Part shown: positions 8,113 to 15,264 of the stretch, piece by piece
Position numbering within the stretch: the stretch's first letter is position 1
Layout: each line of letters begins with the position of its first letter
DNA from: Trujillonella endophytica
GTDB lineage: Bacteria; Actinomycetota; Actinomycetes; Mycobacteriales; Geodermatophilaceae
Direction: 5' to 3'
Assembly (NCBI RefSeq): GCF_019799905.1
Contig: NZ_JABGCI010000005.1
Location: forward strand, 124,001-188,000
Length of the DNA: 64,000 nucleotides
Notes under the pieces: generated by a model
Told to the model about the DNA's origin: nothing
The model's database searches: none
What the model saw: only the letters and a program-made list of their open reading frames with translations
Translations under genes and position numbers: made by a program

Positions 8113-8348
8113 CAGGTCCTCCGGGTGCCGGGCCCGCGGATCGGGCCTCCACCTCTCCGACACGCGACCGGGGCCGGGATCGACAGCCGCCGCCGGGGAA
8201 TTCCTGGCCGGTTCCCGCGAGGGACCGTACCGGCGGCGCAGGCGTAGCGTGGTCGGTGTCGATCCTCCTCGTGCGCCACGCTCGACGTGGCGCCGGATCC
8301 GACGATCGACCATCCCGCCGGTTCCGGCGGAGTCAGGGCGTCGACACC

Positions 8349-8561
8349 ATGGCCCAGAGCGCGTTCCCCACCTCCTACGTCGCCGGCGGCGCGGCCGTCG
8401 CCGCTCCCGGGCTCGACGCGTCCGGCAGCGAGACCGCGGGCTGCCCCGCCTGCCCGCACGCCGTCGACGACCACGACCCGATCAGCCTGCGGTTCTGCCG
8501 CGCGACCGCCGCCGCGACCACCGCGGGCACCGCTCCGCGCGGGTGCATCTGCCGCTCCTGA
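8349..8561 (+). CDS. Cys-rich small actinobacterial protein (RGCICR tail)
   Basis: 70 residues from ATG 8349. The C-terminal half carries CPACPH (from residue 32), HDPISLRFCRAT and the terminal RGCICRS, giving five cysteines plus histidines that could bind a metal. A similar small protein with an RFC and a GC[IV]CR motif recurs, as I recall it, in related actinobacteria. No function is assigned. The first 28 residues are Ala/Gly-rich. It is divergent from the YCII-sigma operon, so the two share an upstream region. Confidence 0.65.
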   Translation: MAQSAFPTSYVAGGAAVAAPGLDASGSETAGCPACPHAVDDHDPISLRFCRATAAATTAGTAPRGCICRS

Positions 8562-8749
8562 CCCGTTCCCGCCGCCGCCGGGGAGGCCGACGGCAGGGAC
8601 GTGCTGGACGCGGGGCCTAGTCTGGTAGCGCACGGGCATGGACCGGATCCGTTCGGTGTTGAGCTCGTGGAGGTCCGCCCATCGGAGGGCGTCGATCTCC
8701 ACGCCCTCGTGCACCCGACATCCGCTCCCGCGAAGGACCCTGCCTGCCC

Positions 8750-10561
8750 GTGACCTCTCCCCAGTCCGACACCGCCCGTCGCCGGGACCGTTCCGCCCGC
8801 GAGTCCCAGGACCGCGGTCCAGACACCCGTGACAGCTCCCGCGCCGCCGCGCGCCAGGAGCGGCAGGCGCAGCAGAGCTGGGTGGAGGGGGCGGCACCCT
8901 CGCTGCCCGTCCGCACGGTGCGGCCGGCCGAGGTCGTCTTCCACCTCGGTCCCACCAACTCCGGCAAGACCTACGAGTCCCTCCAGGCGCTGGCCGCCAA
9001 CGGGTCCGGCGTGTACGCCGCGCCGCTGCGCCAGCTGGCTCACGAGGCCTACGCCAAGCTCTCGGCCACGCTGCCCGCCGGCACGGTCGGCCTGTCCACC
9101 GGCGAGGAGCAGATCGACCCGGGTGCGCCGATCGTGTGCTGCACGGTCGAGAAGGCGCCGATGCGCGGCGAGCTGCTCGTCCTCGACGAGTCCCACTGGG
9201 TGGCCGACCCCGAGCGCGGCCACCACTGGGCGCGCCTGCTGCTCACCGGCGAGTACCGCGAGATGCACCTCATCTCCGCCGCCGAGGCCTACCTGCTGCT
9301 CAAGCCGCTGGTCTCCGACGCCGAGCACGTGACGGTCGTCAACCACAAGCGGCTGTCGCGGCTGGACGTCCTCAAGGCGCCGGTGCGGCCCGAGACGGTC
9401 CGCCCGCAGACGCTCGTCGTCGCCTTCTCCCGCAAGAACGTCTACGCCGTCGCCGCCGCGCTGCACGTGCACCGCCCCGGCAGGGTCGGCGTCCTCTACG
9501 GGGCCCTGCCCCCGGCGACGCGCCGCGAGGTCATCGAGCAGTTCACCACCGGCGAGTTCGACGTCCTGGTGACCACCGACGTGATCGGCCACGGCATCAA
9601 CGTGCCGGCGACGACGGTGCTGTTCGCCGAGACCACCAAGTTCGACGGCGAGCGCGTCCGGCCGCTCCGGTCCTGGGAGACCGCCCAGATCGCCGGCCGG
9701 GCCGGGCGCTACGGCCTCACCGGACACGGCCAGGTGGGCGTGCTGACCGGGGTGACCGGGCTGCGGCCCGACCAGGGGCTGCTGGCCGCCGGTGCCGCGG
9801 TCGCCCGCGGCGACGCCATGAGCGACCTGCCCAAGCGCGCGCCCCGGCTGCGGCCGGAGCTGGAGGACCTGGGCGCGTTCGAGGCCGTGGACCTCCCCGA
9901 GGCCCTGACCCGCTGGATGGCGTGGGCGAAGGTCGCCACCCGTGACGAGGCCATGACCGCCGACGACGTCGGCACCATGGTCATGCGGGTGCAGGCGCTC
10001 CTCCCCCTGCTGCGCGGACCGCTCGGCGTGGCCGGCGACCTGGACACCGTCTGGCGCCTGGTCAACCTGGCCATCGACTACGACCCGCCGCGCCGCACCC
10101 GGTGGTTGACGCTGGCCCGCGCCGCCCTCGAGCACGCCGTCGGCCTGCCGGTGCAGCCGGAGGCCGTGCTGCCGGACGTGCCCCGGGACGGCACGGTCGA
10201 GGACTTCGAGCAGGCCGCGGCGGCCGCCCGCGACGCCCAGACGCTGCTCCGCCGCTTCCCCGGCGTCGCCGGGCTGACCAGCGACGACGCGGCCTGGGTC
10301 GAGGAGGAGTGCGCCGAGAGCATCTCCGTGCTGCTGCCCGGCGCCATCTCGTCGGTCCGCACGGCCTCGTGCCGGGAGTGCGGTCGCGCGGTCGCCCCGC
10401 GGTTCACCACCTGCCGGCCGTGCAGCAGCCCTGCCGGCCGCGGCGGCAGCGAGCCCGATCGCCGTCCCACCGCGGGCGGGCGGCGGGTCGCCGGTCGGGC
10501 CGCCGGCCGCGCCCTCGGGGGCCGGCAGGGCGGTCCCCGGGGCCGGTCCCGCCGGGGCTGA
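8750..10561 (+). CDS. SUV3-like DExH RNA helicase with C-terminal zinc ribbon
   Basis: 603 residues from GTG 8750. Walker A is GPTNSGKT (67-74), the exact form typical of the mitochondrial degradosome helicase SUV3. Motif II is DESH (146-149), and motif VI lies in QIAGRAGRYG. After the RecA-like pair comes a helical region, then near residues 541-559 a likely zinc ribbon, CRECGRAVAPRFTTCRPC, and a Gly/Arg-rich basic tail of about 40 residues suited to nucleic acid binding. SUV3 unwinds RNA for exonucleolytic decay. In this host it would be a candidate helper of RNA turnover, with no partner nuclease nearby. The first 45 residues are charged and probably disordered. Confidence 0.85.
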   Translation: MTSPQSDTARRRDRSARESQDRGPDTRDSSRAAARQERQAQQSWVEGAAPSLPVRTVRPAEVVFHLGPTNSGKTYESLQALAANGSGVYAAPLRQLAHEAYAKLSATLPAGTVGLSTGEEQIDPGAPIVCCTVEKAPMRGELLVLDESHWVADPERGHHWARLLLTGEYREMHLISAAEAYLLLKPLVSDAEHVTVVNHKRLSRLDVLKAPVRPETVRPQTLVVAFSRKNVYAVAAALHVHRPGRVGVLYGALPPATRREVIEQFTTGEFDVLVTTDVIGHGINVPATTVLFAETTKFDGERVRPLRSWETAQIAGRAGRYGLTGHGQVGVLTGVTGLRPDQGLLAAGAAVARGDAMSDLPKRAPRLRPELEDLGAFEAVDLPEALTRWMAWAKVATRDEAMTADDVGTMVMRVQALLPLLRGPLGVAGDLDTVWRLVNLAIDYDPPRRTRWLTLARAALEHAVGLPVQPEAVLPDVPRDGTVEDFEQAAAAARDAQTLLRRFPGVAGLTSDDAAWVEEECAESISVLLPGAISSVRTASCRECGRAVAPRFTTCRPCSSPAGRGGSEPDRRPTAGGRRVAGRAAGRALGGRQGGPRGRSRRG

Positions 10562-10573
10562 CCGCGTGCGCCG

Positions 10574-10595
10574 GCCGCCCCCGGAGGGGGGCGGC
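10574..10595 (+). terminator. Hairpin terminator after the helicase gene
   Basis: A perfect 9-bp stem (gccgccccc) with a 4-base loop starts 12 bases after the helicase stop. No T-run. The next gene on the same strand starts 127 bases further on. Confidence 0.6.
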
Positions 10596-10721
10596 TGCGC
10601 GTAGGTTGGACGGTGGCGCCAGCTCGGCGCCCAGCCCCTCCGCTCCCGGAGGGAGATCGGCGGTCCCCTCGATGGGACTCACCACGATCCAGACGTCCGA
10701 TCGACCCGTCGGCGCCCTCCG

Positions 10722-11213
10722 ATGACCACCACCCGGGTCCCCCGCCCGGCGGGGGCCACCACGGCGAGCGCTCCTCCCCCCTCCGACGGCGACGTGCGCC
10801 TCGCGCTGATCGACCCAGCGGCGGCCCGCACCACGCTGGACGGCGCCTGGTGGCCACGGTCGCTCGACCTCGCCGCGGAGCTGCCCCCGCTGGTGACGGA
10901 GCTGCACCGCCGCGGGATCGTCGTCCGGAGGGTCGCCTACAGCCCCGGCAGCTGGGAGCCGGCGACCCGGCGCCTGCGCGCCGACGACCGCACCATCCGC
11001 CTCGGCTGGTTCCGCACGCTGGACCCGCAGCTGCTGAATCTCAGCGGCGACGACCACCGCGCGCGGGTCGACCTGCTCGTCGTGCCCCCGGAGAGCTCGG
11101 CGGAGGACGCCGACCGCGCGTTCGCCGCGGCCACCGACCGCGCCAACTGCGGAGCGCCCGCCACCGTCCTCTCCGAGCTCCGGAGCACCGGGGACACCCC
11201 CGCCGCCGGCTGA
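10722..11213 (+). CDS. DUF5994 family protein
   Basis: 163 residues from ATG 10722. The core matches the actinobacterial DUF5994 pattern: an Arg-Leu opening (VRLALIDP), then LDGAWWPRSLDLAAELPPLV, a GIVVRRVAYSPGSWEPATRR block, and IRLGWFRTLDPQLLNL. Nothing suggests a signal peptide or membrane segment. Its function is unknown. Similar proteins often occur in several copies per genome and are sometimes linked to stress genes, but nothing here tests that. The N-terminal 25 residues are Pro/Ala-rich and the tail is Ser/Glu-rich. Confidence 0.87.
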   Translation: MTTTRVPRPAGATTASAPPPSDGDVRLALIDPAAARTTLDGAWWPRSLDLAAELPPLVTELHRRGIVVRRVAYSPGSWEPATRRLRADDRTIRLGWFRTLDPQLLNLSGDDHRARVDLLVVPPESSAEDADRAFAAATDRANCGAPATVLSELRSTGDTPAAG

Positions 11214-11279
11214 GTCCGGCGCCGCTGCACGTCCGGTCCGTCCACGGAGCCGTTCCGGCTCACCACCAGGGAGCAACCC

Positions 11280-11414
11280 ATGGCCGACAAGTCCCCGCGC
11301 CACTCGATGACGAAGAAGGCCGGCAAGTCCATCAAGGAGAAGCGCATCGACCGCAAGGCGAAGGCGGACACCACCTCGCAGATGGAGCGCATCACCACCG
11401 ACAAGCGGCACTGA
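11280..11414 (+). CDS. Small basic protein, 44 residues
   Basis: An ATG at 11280, preceded by AGGGAG, opens a 44-codon frame rich in Lys and Arg (MADKSPRHSMTKKAGKSIKE and onward). It is highly charged, without hydrophobic core or cysteine, and is likely disordered or a helical nucleic-acid-binding peptide. Supporting a real gene are the SD sequence, its place between DUF5994 and a perfect terminator, and an amino acid make-up unlike a random GC-rich reading frame. Short Lys-rich proteins of this kind are common and unnamed in actinobacteria. Confidence 0.7.
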   Translation: MADKSPRHSMTKKAGKSIKEKRIDRKAKADTTSQMERITTDKRH

Positions 11415-11420
11415 GACGCC

Positions 11421-11453
11421 ACCGGCCCGACCGCGGCACGCGGTCGGGCCGGT
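11421..11453. terminator. Bidirectional hairpin terminator
   Basis: A perfect 15-bp stem (accggcccgaccgcg) with a 3-base loop lies between the convergent small basic gene and the wall-peptidase gene. The stem begins 7 bases after one stop and ends 16 bases before the other. Confidence 0.85.
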
Positions 11454-11468
11454 CCCCGGCGGTGGAGC

Positions 11469-12512
11469 TCAGTCGTAGTTGACGTGCACGTGGTCGAAGT
11501 GGTTGGCCGTGACGCCGCCCCGGTCGGACATCGTCGACCAGGACCCACCCGGCGACTGCAGGATGCGCTGCTCCCAGATGAGGTAGTCCACGCCGAGCTC
11601 GTTCCAGTGCGCGACGTGGTAGGCCACGATCGCGTCCCCGAGCGAGGCGTTGGACATCACCATGTAGTCCAGCGCGTTGCCCGACGGGTGGCCGGCGGGG
11701 TCGGCGGCGCTGGGCCGGGTGCCGCCCAGGGAGATGGAGCCCGCGCCCGGCACGTTGCTGACGACGGCGTTCGCTGCGGCCTGGACGCGCGAGGACACCG
11801 GACCGGCGTTGTTGGTGATCCGCGCGACGACGCCGGCCGCCGTGCCGGCGGCCGCCGCAGCCGGACGGGGCGCGGGGGCGGCGGCCGGACGCGGCGCGGG
11901 GGCGGCGGCCGGACGCGGCGCGGGGGCGGCGGCCGGACGCGGCGCGGGGGCCGCGGCCTGTGCCTGGGCGGCCTCCGCCGCCTCCGCGGCAGCGGCAGCC
12001 GCGGCAGCCTCCTCGGCGGCCCGGGCGGCGGCCGCGGCGGCCTCGGCCTGTGCCTGGGCGGCTGCCGCGGCCTCGGCCGCGAGGCGCTGCTGTTCGAGCA
12101 CGGCCTGGTCGGCGGCGGCCTGCGCCTGCTGCGCCGCGGCCTCCGCGGCGTCCCGGCTGCCGCGGCCGGCGGCGAGCTCGGACAGCGGCTGCAGGTCCGG
12201 CTCGGCGGCCACCCGTGAGTCCTGCGCGGTGAGGCCCAGTGCCTGGGCGACGCTGACGGACTCCGCGACCTCGGCCTCGGCCTGCGCGGCGGGGTCGACG
12301 CCGATCAGGAGGTTGACCAGCACGGCGCCCGCGGCGGCGACGCCGAGATAGACGCCGGGGCGGCGGCGGAGGGCCGCCGGCGACCGGCGGGCGGCCGGTG
12401 CGGCCCCGCCCGGCAGCGCGAGCGGCATGGTGAGGGCCGCGGTCCGCGCGTCGCCGCCGCGGGGACTGCGGGCGGGGACGGAGCGGTGCTGCGGGGCAGG
12501 ACGGTGCTGCAT
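11469..12512 (-). CDS. Secreted M15-like cell-wall peptidase under c-di-AMP riboswitch control
   Basis: 347 residues from ATG 12512 (an internal ATG at 12428 is possible). About residues 53-76 form a transmembrane anchor or signal segment (PGVYLGVAAAGAVLVNLLIG). Residues 80-190 are an Ala/Glu/Gln coiled coil, then four AAAPAPRP units, then a C-terminal domain from about 225. That domain carries HPSGNALDYMV and a final NHFDHVHVNYD, resembling the zinc ligands of M15-type D,D- or L,D-peptidases and the ARB-07466-like domain. Expected role: trimming peptidoglycan outside the membrane. The coiled coil plus Pro linker resembles other envelope hydrolases. A c-di-AMP riboswitch lies 270 bases upstream, the usual context for actinobacterial wall hydrolases. 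Confidence 0.82.
   Translation of the reverse strand: MQHRPAPQHRSVPARSPRGGDARTAALTMPLALPGGAAPAARRSPAALRRRPGVYLGVAAAGAVLVNLLIGVDPAAQAEAEVAESVSVAQALGLTAQDSRVAAEPDLQPLSELAAGRGSRDAAEAAAQQAQAAADQAVLEQQRLAAEAAAAAQAQAEAAAAAARAAEEAAAAAAAAEAAEAAQAQAAAPAPRPAAAPAPRPAAAPAPRPAAAPAPRPAAAAAGTAAGVVARITNNAGPVSSRVQAAANAVVSNVPGAGSISLGGTRPSAADPAGHPSGNALDYMVMSNASLGDAIVAYHVAHWNELGVDYLIWEQRILQSPGGSWSTMSDRGGVTANHFDHVHVNYD
11861..11956. repeat. Four 24-bp tandem repeats encoding a Pro/Ala linker
   Basis: Four near-identical 24-base units (11861-11884, 11885-11908, 11909-11932, 11933-11956) encode AAAPAPRP repeats in the wall-peptidase gene. Units are in frame, so copy-number change would alter linker length without breaking the protein. 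Confidence 0.85.
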
Positions 12513-12780
12513 GGGGTACGGGTGCTCCGGGGGTGCGGGCGCAGCGCGCGGCGCGGCTGCGGGGACGTGCGGGACAGCGAGGAGCGGCGGGTGCCGGGCC
12601 CTGCGGACGCACCGGGACGGCGGGGAGGCCGGTCGAGGGGGCTCGACGGTGGTGCACCCGGGGGCGACGTCGGCTACCGACGGCCGCGGGTCCTCAACTG
12701 CGCGGGCGCACCCGGCTCCGGGCGGGCCGGGCGGAGCGGGGTCGTGCGGGGGGACACAAGCGCGCCATCCGGCGGCTCTC

Positions 12781-12925
12781 CGTTCTTCCGTCAGCCGCCT
12801 ACCGAGTTAGCTGACGGGTTCGGGCGGGAAGCAGCCCTACTCGCCCGGACGGACCGGAACGACGATTCACCCCAGTACTGCGGTGGGTCCCCGGCTCGCC
12901 CTGAGGGCGACTCGGCGGCGTCCAC
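12781..12925 (-). promoter_or_regulatory. c-di-AMP riboswitch (ydaO/yuaA type)
   Basis: Reading the minus strand, conserved ydaO-class blocks appear in order: GACGCCGCCGAGTCGCC, then GAGCCGGGGACCCACCG, then GGGGTGAATC, then CGCCCGAACCCGTCAGCTAA followed by CTCGGTAGGCGGCTGACGG. These match the actinobacterial version of the c-di-AMP aptamer almost base for base from memory. Just after it, GGCGGCT (12793-12799) can pair with AGCCGCC (12771-12777), a possible expression-platform stem. By class behaviour, c-di-AMP binding would turn the wall-peptidase gene off. Confidence 0.93.
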
Positions 12926-12968
12926 CGGGCTCCCCGGACGGGGACGTGATGACCGGACGGACGCGGCC

Positions 12969-12997
12969 ACGGTAGACGCGTTATCGAGTCGTGACAA
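12969..12997 (-). promoter_or_regulatory. Promoter of the riboswitch transcript
   Basis: On the minus strand TTGTCA (12992-12997) and TACCGT (12969-12974) are separated by exactly 17 bases, a good housekeeping promoter. Transcription would start near 12962, about 37 bases before the aptamer. Confidence 0.65.
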
Positions 12998-13100
12998 TCC
13001 GGTCCGGGCGATCCCGTCGCCCCGCCCGGCGTGTCCAGCACCCGGGACGTCGTCTCGTGTGCCACGGATCTCGGCCGCGCACGTCCCCCTGGACAAAAGC

Positions 13101-13113
13101 GAATGGACCATTC
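13101..13113. promoter_or_regulatory. Palindromic operator before the amidase-TetR operon
   Basis: GAATGGACCATTC is a 6-1-6 palindrome ending 12 bases before the amidase ATG, AT-rich against its surroundings. A TetR-family repressor gene is the second gene of the operon, so autoregulation through this site is the natural inference. Confidence 0.6.
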
Positions 13114-13125
13114 ACTGTTCGTCGC

Positions 13126-14538
13126 ATGCTGATCGACACCACCGACTACCTGTCCTGGGACGCCGTCGAGATGGCCCGGCTGGTGCGCACCGGCGAGGTG
13201 TGCGCCGGTGACCTGGCCGAGACCGCCCTCGCCCTGGCGGACGCGCTGCCCGGGCTGAACGCCGTCGCCGACCGCGCCCCGCGGGCGCCGGACCGGCCGG
13301 CGCCGGCGGGTCCGCTCGCCGGCGTCCCGTTCGCGGTCAAGGAGCTCCTGGCCTGGCCGGGCCTGCCGTGGACGATGGGCTCCCGGCTGCTGCGGGACAA
13401 CCCGCCTCCCGGGCTCTCCCCGTACGCGGCGCGGCTGCAGGAGGCGGGGCTCGACGTCCTGTTCTCGACCACCAGCTCGGAGTTCGGACTCCTCGGCAGC
13501 ACCGAGTCCGCGCTGCGCGGCGTCACCGCGAACCCGTGGCGCGCCGGCCTGTCCGCGGGCGGCTCGTCCGGCGGGTCCGCCGCGCTCGTCTCCGCCGGGG
13601 TGGTGCCGATGGCCCACGGCAACGACGGCGGCGGCTCGCTGCGCGTCCCGGCGTCGCTCACCGGGATCCTCGGGTTCCTGCCCTCGCGCGGCCGCTGCGC
13701 GCCGGCCGGCCCCGACGTCCCCGGCCTCCCGGCCCTGGTCGTGGAGCACTGCATGAGCCGCACCGTGCGCGACAGCGCGCACCTGCTGGCCGCCACCGAA
13801 CGCACGGGACCGGACGCCGTCCACCCGCCCGTCGGCCTCGTCGAGGGGCCGGACGCGGCCCGGCTGCGCATCGGCGTGCTGGTCCCGACGCTGCTGGGCG
13901 CCGAGCCGGAGCCGGCCGTGCGGCGCGAGCTCGAGCGGGCCGCGGGGCTGTGCGCCTCGCTCGGCCACACCGTCGAGGAGGTCGGCATCCCCGGCGTGGA
14001 CGGCGCCGCGCTCCGGGACGGGTTCTTCACCGCCGCGGCGCAGACGATGGCCGAGGTCGCGCAGATGGCGGCCGGCGCCCTGGGTCGCCCCCCGGGCCCC
14101 GAGGAGCTCGAGCCGTTCACGCTCGAGCTCGCGGAGTGGGCCGCGACCCTGACGCCGGAGCACTCCGCCGCGACCGAGCGCGCGTTCACCGCCGCCGCCC
14201 GGGCCTACCTGCGCGTGTTCGAGCGCTGCGACGTGGTGCTCAGCCCCACCCTCGCCCGGGTGTCGTGGCCGGTCGGCCACCTCTCCCCCGCCGCCGGCCG
14301 GGAGACCCTCGTCCGGCGCACCGAGGAGGCCGTCGGCTACACCCCCGTGCACAACGTGGCAGGGTGCCCGGCCATGTCGCTCCCCCTCGGCCGGCACGAC
14401 GGGCTGCCCGTCGGCATCCACGCCGCGGCCGCCCCGGGCGCCGACCGCCGTCTGCTCGCCCTGGCCCACGAGCTGGAGGCCGCCGCGCCGTGGGCCGGCG
14501 TCCGGCCCGACACCGCCTGGCTGGCGCGGCCGGCCTGA
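13126..14538 (+). CDS. Amidase signature family hydrolase
   Basis: 470 residues from ATG 13126. The Ser-cisSer-Lys triad is recognisable: Lys72 in VPFAVKELLA, the Ser pair in AGGSSGGSAALV (144-155), and the nucleophile Ser171 in NDGGGSLRVPAS. Length is typical for the family (about 450-480). Such enzymes cleave carboxamides to acid and ammonia; the substrate here is unknown. The gene overlaps the start of a TetR gene by one base (TGATG), so the two are translationally linked. The -1 region holds a palindromic operator. A longer frame starting at 12991 runs through the promoter region and is rejected. Confidence 0.92.
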   Translation: MLIDTTDYLSWDAVEMARLVRTGEVCAGDLAETALALADALPGLNAVADRAPRAPDRPAPAGPLAGVPFAVKELLAWPGLPWTMGSRLLRDNPPPGLSPYAARLQEAGLDVLFSTTSSEFGLLGSTESALRGVTANPWRAGLSAGGSSGGSAALVSAGVVPMAHGNDGGGSLRVPASLTGILGFLPSRGRCAPAGPDVPGLPALVVEHCMSRTVRDSAHLLAATERTGPDAVHPPVGLVEGPDAARLRIGVLVPTLLGAEPEPAVRRELERAAGLCASLGHTVEEVGIPGVDGAALRDGFFTAAAQTMAEVAQMAAGALGRPPGPEELEPFTLELAEWAATLTPEHSAATERAFTAAARAYLRVFERCDVVLSPTLARVSWPVGHLSPAAGRETLVRRTEEAVGYTPVHNVAGCPAMSLPLGRHDGLPVGIHAAAAPGADRRLLALAHELEAAAPWAGVRPDTAWLARPA

Positions 14539-15146
14539 TGGCACAGGTCCTCAAGCCGGAGGTCCGGGCGCGCATCGAGGCGGCCGCCCTCCGCTGCTTC
14601 GCCGACCGCGGGTACCCGGGGACGTCGATGGCCGCGATCGCCGCCGAGGCGGGGACCGCACCGGCCAACCTCTACCGGTACGTCGCCGACAAGGAGGCCC
14701 TCTTCGCGGCCGTCGTCCCGCCCGGCCTGGCCGCCCGGCACGACGAGCTCCTCGACACCCGCATCGCGGCGCTGGCCGAGGGGCCGGCCCGGCGGACCGC
14801 GGCCGCCGACGAACTGCTGGAGTTCTGGCTCGACCAGCGCCTGGCCGTCGTCGTCCTCCTCGACCGCGCCGAGGGCACCCCGCTCGCCGGGTACCCGGAG
14901 GCCTTCGTCCGGCGCCTGGTGGAGCACGCGGAAGCGTCCCTCGGCGGCCCGCCGTCGGCGGTCTCCCGGCGGGTCCTCGAGGTTGTCTTCGACAACACCC
15001 GCCGGGCGCTGGCGCACCTGCTCCGGACGGCCGGCGACCGGGACGAGGCCCGGGCGCTCGTCGAGACCTTCTGGCGTTACCAGGTGCCTGGGCTGGAGGC
15101 GCTCCTCACGCACGTGCGCGGGGCCGGCGCGGCCCGGAACGTGTGA
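14538..15146 (+). CDS. TetR-family transcriptional repressor
   Basis: 202 residues from ATG 14538, overlapping the amidase stop. The N-terminal helix-turn-helix is at about residues 10-55 (ALRCFADRGYPGTSMAAIAA, then GTAPANLYRYVADKEALF). The rest is a helical ligand-binding and dimer domain without a named subfamily. It probably represses its own operon by binding GAATGGACCATTC at 13101-13113, with the amidase substrate or a related amide as inducer. The operator link is inference from position and symmetry. Confidence 0.93.
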   Translation: MAQVLKPEVRARIEAAALRCFADRGYPGTSMAAIAAEAGTAPANLYRYVADKEALFAAVVPPGLAARHDELLDTRIAALAEGPARRTAAADELLEFWLDQRLAVVVLLDRAEGTPLAGYPEAFVRRLVEHAEASLGGPPSAVSRRVLEVVFDNTRRALAHLLRTAGDRDEARALVETFWRYQVPGLEALLTHVRGAGAARNV

Positions 15147-15165
15147 CAAGACCCACTGCCGTCAT

Positions 15166-15184
15166 CCGATCGGCACAGGATCGG
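15166..15184. promoter_or_regulatory. Inverted repeat upstream of pckG
   Basis: CCGATC (15166-15171) and GATCGG (15179-15184) flank a 7-base spacer 80 bases before the pckG start. It could be an operator for a carbon-flux regulator; nothing else supports this. Confidence 0.35.
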
Positions 15185-15264
15185 TAAGTTGCCGACCCAG
15201 CGGGCCGCAGCGCGCACGTCGGGTGGCGCGATGGTGACGTGTTCCGCGAGGGAGAGGTGCAGTC

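Noticed and set aside
12991..13125. Longer start for the amidase at 12991
   Set aside because: This would place the palindromic operator inside the coding region and adds Arg-rich sequence with no amidase similarity.
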